A stretch of 64,000 nt of DNA from Rhizophagus irregularis (lineage: Eukaryota; Glomeromycota; Glomeromycetes; Glomerales; Glomeraceae): assembly GCF_026210795.1 (NCBI RefSeq), contig NC_089431.1:3968001-4032000 (forward strand), read 5' to 3'. Under the pieces are notes generated by a model, which saw only the letters and a program-made list of their open reading frames with translations, was not told where the DNA came from and did not search any database. A program made the translations under genes and the position numbers. This document shows, one piece after another, positions 55,230 to 64,000 of this stretch (position 1 is the first letter of the stretch; each line of letters opens with the position of its first letter).

Positions 55230-57432
55230 TAGTGCTTCGACCCGGATGAAAACCGTCATCCGGATTACACAAAAAAAAAATCCGGATTATATCCGGATTG
55301 ACCCGGATTTTGAATCCGGATCAGATAATCCGGATAGAAACCGGAAACCGGATTGGATTTACAAATGATCGGCAATAATTCTGGCCAGAATTCATAACGC
55401 CGGCCAGAATTACAAATTGTGTAACATTAAATTTTCATGCCAGCCGATAAAAAATTTTTTGCCCGGTGGCTAAACTATTTTTCCGGTGTCACGTGATGTT
55501 AATTTCGGCCAGAATTACAAATTTGGCCAAAATTATCCAAGACCACGAAATTTACATAATTCCAATTTCATTAAATACTTTTATTTAAAACAATTTCATA
55601 TTATTTCAGCATTGTCTCAGACTATTGTTTAACATTTCTTTGTAAATTAACTAATTATGAAATTTTAAACAAGATATTTTTATATACAGCTAAAGATTAC
55701 TATAAATAGATGTGTTGGATTAGTAAGGCAATTTTTTAAGGATTTGTTTCTTCTTTCAAAAATTAAAGAATCATTTGAATCAAATTATATAACACTAGTT
55801 TTAATTTTTAAAAAAAGTTGTTATAATTATATAAATTTATAATATTGAACAATTTTTCATTTAAAACAATAATTATTATTTTATTGTAACAAAAATAATA
55901 TAAAGTTTTTTTTCTTTTGAATGTTTGAATGTGAAATCTAAAATTATTTGTTATTTGTTAATGTATAAATTTAAATAAACAAATCTGATACAAACTTCAA
56001 TAAATAAATTATAACTGAAAAATCTTCTTAAACTTACTGTATTAAAAAGTTTAATATAACAAATATAAATTTAATAAATTTTAATAAAAAAATTGGTATT
56101 AGGCGCAAAAATAATTAGCCATAATTAGTGCCTCGACCCGTATCCGGATCAATCCGGATTGATCCGGATTTTTTTTTTTTTCGGATATCCGGATTTTCAC
56201 GGTTTTCATCCGGATTATAAACCGGATGAAAAATATCCGGTTTGACCCGGAATCCGGATGAAATTATTATTATTTTTTTTTATTAATAATAATTTTGCTG
56301 ATCCATAAAGATCTATATCTAAATGATATTATGGCTAATTATTTTTGCGCCTAATACCAATTTTTTTATTAAAATTTATTAAATTTATATTTGTTATATT
56401 AAACTTTTTAATACAGTAAGTTTAAGAAGATTTTTCAGTTATAATTTATTTATTGAAGTTTGTATCAGATTTGTTTATTTAAATTTATACATTAACAAAT
56501 AACAAATAATTTTAGATTTCACATTCAAACATTCAAAAGAAAAAAAACTTTATATTATTTTTGTTACAACAAAATAATAATTATTGTTTTAAATGAAAAA
56601 TTGTTCAATATTATAAATTTATATAATTATAACAACTTTTTTTAAAAATTAAAACTAGTGTTATATAATTTGATTCAAATGATTCTTTAATTTTTGAAAG
56701 AAGAAACAAATCCTTAAAAAATTGCCTTACTAATCCAACACATCTATTTATAGTAATCTTTAGCTGTATATAAAAATATCTTGTTTAAAATTTCATAATT
56801 AGTTAATTTACAAAGAAATGTTAAACAATAGTCTGAGACAATGCTGAAATAATATGAAATTGTTTTAAATAAAAGTATTTAATGAAATTGGAATTATGTA
56901 AATTTCGTGGTCTTGGATAATTTTGGCCAAATTTGTAATTCTGGCCGAAATTAACATCACGTGACACCGGAAAAATAGTTTAGCCACCGGGCAAAAAATT
57001 TTTTATCGGCTGGCATGAAAATTTAATGTTACACAATTTGTAATTCTGGCCGGCGTTATGAATTCTGGCCAGAATTATTGCCGATCATTTGTAAATCCAA
57101 TCCGGTTTCCGGTTTCTATCCGGATTATCTGATCCGGATTCAAAATCCGGGTCAATCCAGATATAATCCGGATTTTTTTTTTGTGTAATCCGGATGACGG
57201 TTTTCATCCGGGTCGAAGCACTAGCCATAATATCATTTAGATATAGATCTTTATGGATCAGCAAAATTATTATTAATAAAAAAAAATAATAATAATTTCA
57301 TCCGGATTCCGGGTCAAACCGGATATTTTTCATCCGGTTTATAATCCGGATGAAAACCGTGAAAATCCGGATATCCGAAAAAAAAAAAATCCGGATCAAT
57401 CCGGATTGATCCGGATACGGGTCGAGGCACTA
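55230..57432. mobile_element. hAT-like non-autonomous element, outer copy (about 1.1 kb, split by a second copy)
   Basis: Terminal inverted repeats are TAGTGCTTCGACCCGG (left) and, as reverse complement, TAGTGCCTCGACCCG (right). The 8-bp target duplication is GTCCTAAC at 55222-55229 and 57433-57440. Both features fit hAT elements. The ends are rich in ATCCGGAT units. Removing the inner insertion (56126-57223) and one copy of its target duplication leaves 1,097 bp. It has no open frame. Inside lie GGCCAGAATTA and TCACGTGA (55489-55496). Confidence 0.9.
56126..57223. mobile_element. Inner copy of the same hAT-like element, inverted (1,098 bp)
   Basis: It starts TAGTGCCTCGACCCG and ends CGGGTCGAAGCACTA. 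It is flanked by the 8-bp duplication GCCATAAT (56118-56125 and 57224-57231), which is part of the outer copy. Compared with the outer copy it is inverted and nearly identical (for example one C/T difference in the subterminal ATCCGGAT array). The order A-B-A'-B' of arms in this region is fully explained by this self-insertion. Confidence 0.92.
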
Positions 57433-57440
57433 GTCCTAAC

Positions 57441-59427
57441 TACAAAATTATCATCGATCATCTGTCGATCATCAGGAAATTATAAAATTTTTTTTTTACA
57501 TTCGATAATATAGTTATTGAGTATGATATATACCTCTGATGTTGTATAAAAACTATACTGTATAAATAAAAATTATACTGTATAGAAAAAACTATACTGT
57601 ATAGATTTTCGTAATCAATATCGTTTAACCGTTTACATTCAGGACTCAGGAGACTAAAATAATGTATTTAGAATAATATTGTCGAGTTTCACTAATTCTT
57701 TATTATAAAATAAGTGAATCTATAATTATAGTTTTACCTTCAAAATCTCACTTTAAATCACGCTTTCTTTTATTAACTCTGCAATATAAACTTGCAAATC
57801 ACTAAAGTATCACATTTTAAGTAGCTTAATTAAAGTTATTCTTCAAGGGATAAGACGTATTACAAGTGAGGATATAAAATGAAGAACAGTGCATTTATTT
57901 TATACGACTATTCTGTAATTTACAAAAAATTTCACAACTACTAAGTATTTATATCAAAGATGCAATTCGCAACTAATCCATTGCAACGTGTAGAAAAGGG
58001 AAAAATTGTAGTGGATCTGATATGAAGGTTGGTCATTATTTTATAACGAATTTTAACGTTCAATCTCGCTGTTTTATTTTTTGATTTTACAGGAAATTGT
58101 TAAAGAATATTCTAATTATTATTTGGATGAAATTGTTAGAGAGATGATTAATAAAACCGAAGAAGAAGTTACTATACCTACTTTATGGAGATACAATAAA
58201 ATTTGTGGGAAGAGTTGATCCCACTTTTGAAGATTAACAATCACTTTCCCATTGAGTTAATCAGTGAATATTTAATTAAAATTGGGCAAGCAGGCTTTGA
58301 CAGATACCTTAAAATAAACCGCTTATTGGATTCTTAAAAATTTACCATAACCTAGAATTTTCGATTTTTGGATGCTGAGAGTATGCAGAGATCATACTAG
58401 CGTATTACCAATATAAATTACTCAATACAAATATATATATATAGTTACTGTGGATATATTTCATAGAACTTCTTTATTTTACTAAAATTTCTCAAGAATT
58501 AAATATATTTCACATAATCAAAATAGCTATAGAATGGGAATTTTTATTCCTAAATAAATTATTTATTAATAGATTATAAAAATAAAATAATGAATATAAA
58601 AATAATATAACTATCAAACGCGATAAACTCATTATTAAATAATAAATATTCTTTATACCCTATTTTGTTAAATTAACTAGTACTGAGAGTGTTCATGTCA
58701 GATTTTTGGACCCAAAAACAATAATCGGAATAACAAGCCATGAATAAATTTTTATGTATTAATATTTAATTTAGAATATTTAATGCAAATGAATATTTAT
58801 ACTTCATGCTTTAATGGAAAATTACAATAGGAAATTGGGATCAAATTTAAATTTTTTATATACCTTTATAGTGGTGACAGGATTATATAAGCGAAAAATA
58901 TCAATTAACTATCAATTATTGGAATTTGGGAAGTTACAAAATATTAAAAATATTATAAATTACTTATTTAGATTATTTTTTTTTCCTCTATATCGGTTTT
59001 GGTACTGTCAGTTTTATTCAGAAATGATAGTTAACATTTTTGGAGTTAACAAATGATTACCATCAGCTACGTAAGTTTAGCTATTTTTTTATTACTAATT
59101 TATTTTTTGCTTGTAAAAAAGTGTGAATTTATTTTTATTCAAAAAATTTAAAACTACGGACTTTTTAAAGTTTTACGTAACAATAATCATGTTACTGATA
59201 AAGTAAAAATAAATTTCAATACCTAAAAATAAATGTAAAAGATCACGGTAGAAAAATTCATACATAAAACTTATACACATTGTAATATACCTTTATTCTT
59301 GTTTTTCTTTTCTACCTTACAATTTTATTTTTTATTTTTATTTTATTTGAAATTCGCAAAAAAAAAAAAATCAATTGTTTACTTGATTTCATAAAGGTAA
59401 TATAAAACTGATTATTTATAAAAATAA
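57441..59427. other. Intergenic with a possible gene fragment
   Basis: At 57961 a short frame starts MQFATNPLQRVEKGKIVVDL. After a probable intron (GGTTGG...TTACAG, to about 58092) it continues EIVKEYSNYYLDEIVREMIN KTEEEV to about 58220. It looks like real coding sequence but was not assigned and has no complete gene around it. Three copies of ACTATACTGTATA lie at 57551-57605. The rest is AT-rich. A frame at 58814-59056 has no recognisable domain. Confidence 0.4.
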
Positions 59428-61000
59428 TCAAAAAATTTTCTTCGTAATTTGAAATATTTCATAATCTTCTAAAGAAAATTTACTGCTACTATTTCTGATC
59501 GCTTTATCATAAAAAGTTTTACTACAAACACAATTATCCAAAGAAGCTCCACGCAAAATAAGATCCTTCTCTCCAAATGATGGACCGCGTTGAGTGTGAT
59601 TAGATATGGCAACATCACTATCCATTACACGACTCAAAATATGATTGTTTATATCTTGATTTTCATCAAAAGAGAATATAAAACTATCGTTAGTGGCGGT
59701 ATAGTAACCACCAGATTTCCAATCAATCGGATTATACCCTCCAAGAATTTCGCTACTGTCCCTCACTTTAATAATAGTTACAGTATGAGATTTATTATCA
59801 CAGATACTATGAAATTTTTTAGATGTAAATCCATTACGAGATCCACGAAAAATTAATTTAAATTCATATGAAGCATTAACGTCTAATCCATTAATCCATT
59901 TTGAGATTAATCTAGCATGTTCTAATGTAATAATTCTTGAATTAATATTTGTAATATTGGCTGACCTAAATATCTGTGGTTTAATATTCGGAATATTACT
60001 TGTACTTGTCGACTGAGTTTCAATCTTTTCAAATGTCTGAGCTTCGGGTTCAATTTCTTTAGTCTCCTTCGGTTCTGGTTGATCAGTTGGTTTATGATCG
60101 TGATCCAAAAAAAGTTTTATTAAATCATTAAATAATTTCTTGGGTAGTATTTCTCTATAAGGAAGCACATTATCTAAAAATTCTTTTGAACTAAAGCTAT
60201 CGAATTTAATTAAAGGAATACATTGTTGTAGAGTATTTTTTAACGCGTTAAAATCATCACCAGAAAAGCTCTCAGGATCAGAAGGAAGTCCTGGATTTTG
60301 ATCGAGCCCCCATTTAAGAACACGTTTCCAAATTTGAATTTCATTAATTTTAAGATAATCATTCTGAATAAGAGAAATCAAAATATTTTCCGGAATTGAA
60401 GAAAGATTAGGTGAACGGAATATCTTATCTGGTGTATTTGATATAAGATCGTTACAATAATCTTGAAGTTCTAATAAAGAATTATTTTCTAAACTTGTTT
60501 GATATATCAAGCTAAAATTTTTTATTATCCAGGATGTATGTTTTTGAATCAAAAAAGATTGTAAATGATTTACTAATTCTTGAAGATCAAATTCGCTAGC
60601 AGCAACCAAGATTTTAAAGAAATCTGAACAATCATATCGTTCAGGAAAAAGTTTTCCACCATAAATATACCTAAAAAAATATTTTTTTTTTTTAGTAATT
60701 GTTATAATTTTAAATATTTAAATTTTATTATTTTAAATATTATTACCTTAAAATTATTTGAAAAATTTCATGTGAAATATCTGGTAATTTAATATGTGTC
60801 AAAGTTCCATCACTTTTATTTTTATCAGATAAAATTTTACGAAAATAAGGAGAACGATAATTTAATATATTCATATGAGCACGAAATATTTTTACGTATG
60901 GATCACTACCAACTTCAATTGTAATGTCATAAAATTCATCATCATTTAAAAGTTCAAGTAAATTTTGTGACAATTTTGGTAAAAATTTATTATCATCCAT
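59428..61000 (-). CDS. BTB-BACK-TLDc domain protein (498 aa)
   Basis: Exons 60747-61000 and 59428-60670, with a 76-nt intron (60671-60746), total 1,497 nt = 499 codons. The chosen ATG at 61000 gives MDDNKFLPKLSQNLLELL, aligned with its paralogs; an upstream in-frame extension to 61120 is promoter sequence. BTB core YDITIEVGSDPYVKIFRAHM. BACK region includes VWKRVLKWGLDQNPGLP-type sequence. Linker has DQPEPKETKEIEPEAQTFEK. TLDc has ILGGYNPIDWKSGGYY, FIFSFDENQ, GPSFGEKDLILRG and EDYEIFQITKKIF. Intact. The linker is intermediate between those of the other two intact paralogs. Confidence 0.9.
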
Positions 61001-61110
61001 TATTATCTTGATTTTTTTTTTTTTAAAGAAAAAGAAAAAAGGGGAAAATGATTTAATTTGTTGGTCGAATTTATATTTTATCTTTGTGCGACGTGAAAGC
61101 GTAAATAGTA
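61001..61110 (-). promoter_or_regulatory. Promoter region of the 59.4-61.0 kb BTB gene
   Basis: On the minus strand: CGCTTTCACGTCGCACAAAG (61083-61102), TATA-like AAAATATAAATTC (61068-61080), then the T/A tract (61013-61030) and ATG. The CACGYCGCACAAA box matches that of the 10.6-kb gene with one difference. Confidence 0.55.
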
Positions 61111-61234
61111 CAATTAGCACATGTAACTGCGGATCACGGATATCAGATTGTACTAAATACGGTTAATAAATTTTCCATTTTTTTAAGAAATGTTATACTA
61201 TTATAGTATTATGGTTGTAAATATTTTTTTTCAA

Positions 61235-61580
61235 ATGATGAGACCGAGGTTGCACATTATTTTATATTGTAGTGGTTAAAATAGTAATGTTACAAAATCA
61301 TCTCCAAGAATTTTGTCACTTCCTTTCACTTTAATAATTTAATAATTGTTGTAATAAAAGGTTGATTGAATACAAATTGAGATTTGGTAAGCACAGGCTC
61401 CATAACGCATTAATATAATAATATAAATTATAAGAAAATGTTAACAGTTAACTTGTCCGTAGCATTTAATATTTTTAAAAAATATTTCGAAAATTGTTTG
61501 ATGTATCGAAATTAAAAATTTTTCGTCTGGTTTTCATTATTTTCAATCAAAGATTGTGTGAAAAGTTAAATAATTCTTAA
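61235..61580 (-). pseudogene. Degenerate BTB-BACK relic, upstream copy
   Basis: GAGGTTGCACATTATTT, AAGAAAATGTTAACAG...TTAACTTGTCCGTAGCA and TTCGAAAATTGTTTGATGT match, in order, the relic at 12640-13335. It lies at the same relative place upstream of a BTB gene. No open frame remains. Confidence 0.45.
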
Positions 61581-62262
61581 TTAAATCTATTTACAGTATA
61601 TAAATTTACAGTATCTAAAAAAAATAATTATTATGTATTATCTAAAATAATATAATAATAATCTTATTATTATGTAAAATATTTGATAATTTAATACATA
61701 CTCAAGTTCATCATTTTCCTATTTATTTTGTTGACAAAATTTCTTCAAAAGTGAGGAGAATAATAATATAACCTTACGAACACGACATAATACAAAAAAA
61801 TAATTTTCATAATAATAAATTTATAATTTCCTAAATTAAATTTGTTAATTTTACACCAAAGATTATATAAATTATTTATTATTTGATTATAATTTTACAA
61901 ACTCCAATTATACGTGCGTATATTATTAAAACTAGCCATTATAAGTTCCGAGGCAAAAACGTTATTTTCAACGTAAATATCCACGTGACTACCATTTTTT
62001 TTTTAAATACAATAATGAAAATTTTATTATGTAGGATGCTGGATTGAATAGATGAGAAATTCTATTTGCTTATTTAGGTGTGAAAAATAACATAAGGAAA
62101 AATTTTTGATACCTAGATCCAATAATCGACACAGTAAAGTAGCTATTCCGGAAATAATTTTGTGATTAATGAGACTAATATTAAAGTTCATTAAAAGAAC
62201 GAGTTGTCGCATAGGCACTAATAACTGTTTTTAACAAAGCAAAAAAACTGAATTATTGATTT
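61581..62262. other. Intergenic, AT-rich
   Basis: No gene supported. The 63-codon minus frame at 62027-62218 has no recognisable features. Confidence 0.35.
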
Positions 62263-62263
62263 A

Positions 62264-62460
62264 ATTGCGCCATGAATTCATTTTCATTCAAAATCTTCCG
62301 AGATGAACTTCTGAAGAAAACATTTACCGTATCTTATAATAAGATCTTCTGCAAGGAATAAATTTTAGATTTCTTCATAATAAAAATTCCTTATTTCTTA
62401 AATTTTATTACAAGCGAATATATATTAGAAAGATTTCTTGAACGATGCAAGCGAATAAGT
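62264..62460 (+). other. Second orphan copy of a kinase upstream region
   Basis: TTCATTCAAAATCTTCCGAG, ACTTCTGAAGAAAA, a GGAATAAATTTTAGATTT block and ATATATTAGAAAGATTTCTT parallel the kinase promoter at 14397-14535 and the copy at 23150-23405. No kinase follows; a poly-T run begins at 62461. Confidence 0.5.
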
Positions 62461-64000
62461 TTTTTTTTTTTGATATGAAATAATAATAGAAATAATAGAA
62501 CAATCAATAAATAATAAGAAACATTGTAAAGCTAATTTTACGTCACAAATTATGAATGTATAAGAAATACTTTTAGACTCGTGAAAAAAATTAAAGAAAT
62601 GAATGATATGAGCGATGGAATACTAATGAATTCCCAGAATTAAGGTCCAACTTAACGATGAAACTTTTATATTATTTCTAATATAAGAAATAAAGAAAGA
62701 CTATATTAACAGTCAAATGATTTTATTTACGTAAAAGTCATTAAGTTACAAATAAAAATAAATTTAATCAAATAGAGAAAAAAAAAACTTTTATGTATGA
62801 TTATGCAGTTTGCATTTCTTGCATATTCGAATTTAAAGTTTGAAATTATGCAATTTTATATTTTTATTTTATGTCCAATACTTTTTATTCCGGGACAAAA
62901 ATTTATGAAAAGTCACAACTTAAAAATTTTCAGTCGTTCGTGCAATTTGTTTTATTAAATATTTTTACAACCCTATAAAAAATTTTATCCGTTATTTCTG
63001 TAAAAACTTAAAAATGAGCCTTTCACGGATCCATTCACGGAAAATGTAAATAATTCGATAATTCTGCAATATAAGGTTATTAATTCCGGAAATATGAGCT
63101 TTTTACGGAAAAAGATGGAATATAAAAAACGGATCGACTTCTTTTACAAGGCAACAAATAGTATTACGTAATACAATATTATTATAAAAGTTTTTTCATT
63201 AGTCGATCACTTGACGTACTTCTCGATCTGATTTTTTTTGACTTGCTACATATTAACTTTCCAATAAATTATATTTCTAAGCTCATAGTATATCAATAAA
63301 TCAAAAAATTCTAAATTTTTTTTTAAGTAAATAAAAATTTATACGCACGTTATTTTACTTATTGATTTAGGTACAATTGCCAGATATGATTAAATTATGG
63401 ACTATTTTTTATTATTTATGATTAAAAGAATTTAATCAAAGTTCTATCTGTTTTCAAGTTGTTATGAAACACTCACTCCCTAAACTTTGTTCATTATTAA
63501 ATTTACAAATATCATGACGCGTCGGAATTATTATTTTACATTTTAAATGAATAATAAACGTATATTGTATTCTAAAGATGATGTTACTGCTGTAAATATT
63601 GCTGAAAACTGAGACTTTTACCATAAACATTGTAGAAATCAGCTCGAAGAAAAAATTGTAAAAAAATTTATTGCTTATTATTCTTTTTGCTATCAGATTA
63701 ATCCCACTCCAGCCTCACTTAGTACTTTAGATCATCTATCCTAAAACACAAAAAAGAGAAAACAACAGCACAGAAACTCCCAACAACAAGACGCTACTGA
63801 TTTTTACAACACCGACCTGATGTATCATCGTCATTCTTGAACGTTACAATATGGATTACTATGAACATTTAGTATATATTTTTTAATTATTACTTAAAAA
63901 ATTTTTAATAAACCATTTCTTCTTTACTTCTATTGTAGGAATGCTGGTTTTTGAAATTTAACAAAACTGGATGGTGAATTAATAAGTATGTAGCAGATAG
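62461..64000. other. Intergenic with an unassigned coding-like stretch
   Basis: Around 63549-63840 the plus strand reads MNNKRILYSKDDVTAVNIAE, a stop, then FYHKHCRNQLEEKIVKKFIAYY and a Gln-rich end. This could be a transposon-derived or host gene remnant; no family was recognised. The rest is AT-rich. Confidence 0.35.

Noticed and set aside
60998-61120. Upstream extension of the BTB protein to 125 residues
   Set aside because: The extension crosses the TATA-like box and the A/T tract; all paralogs start at the internal MDD(D/N)KFLP methionine.

Overview
The window looks like nuclear DNA of an arbuscular mycorrhizal fungus, most likely Rhizophagus or a close relative (Glomeromycota). It is very AT-rich. 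Its genes are split by short GT-AG introns of about 64-110 nt. Its gene families are ones expanded in that lineage: BTB-BACK-TLDc proteins, kinases with a Cys-rich N-terminus, F-box/LRR remnants, and a large DDE-transposase-like family. This assignment rests on family recognition and composition, not on a database search. I saw no tRNA, rRNA or CRISPR array.

Layout. 0-3.1 kb: decayed hAT-type transposase (minus). 3.1-5.9 kb: a 2.8-kb palindromic foldback transposon with minisatellite arms and an 8-bp target duplication. 7.5-9.3 kb: a frameshifted BTB-BACK-TLDc gene with a ZZ zinc finger set inside the TLDc domain. 10.6-16.6 kb: an intact BTB-BACK-TLDc gene (minus) divergent from a protein kinase gene (plus), with a BTB relic and a MITE between them. 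17.8-22.1 kb: a decayed bromodomain/PD-(D/E)XK gene, a MITE, and an inverted partial copy of the same gene. 22.9-25.1 kb: a TLDc fragment, an orphan copy of the kinase upstream region, and a second intact BTB-BACK-TLDc gene. 25.4-27 kb: a MITE and a retroposed poly(A) sequence with a 19-bp target duplication. 27.1-39.4 kb: a seven-exon DDE-transposase-like gene (about 1,098 codons) whose third exon is split by an apparently very young 8.5-kb Ty3/gypsy retrotransposon. That element has 489-bp LTRs, gag-pol, a separate integrase ORF, a small third ORF and an antisense coiled-coil ORF. 39.8-44.1 kb: a decayed hybrid histidine kinase/response regulator. 45.4 kb: a Helitron-like 3' end. 46-49.2 kb: an intact kinase gene (six exons) and an LRR remnant. 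50.5-51.9 kb: a 5'-truncated FAD monooxygenase pseudogene. 53.6-55.1 kb: an intact kinase gene (three exons). 55.2-57.4 kb: a hAT-like element inserted inside an inverted copy of itself. 59.4-61 kb: a third intact BTB-BACK-TLDc gene. 61-64 kb: relics and unassigned DNA.

The host genes are mostly signalling or regulatory (kinases, BTB adaptors, two-component relics). About 40% of the window is clear mobile DNA. Exon models were built by hand. Four models (the interrupted DDE-like gene, two kinases and each BTB gene) are supported by total coding lengths that are exact multiples of three.
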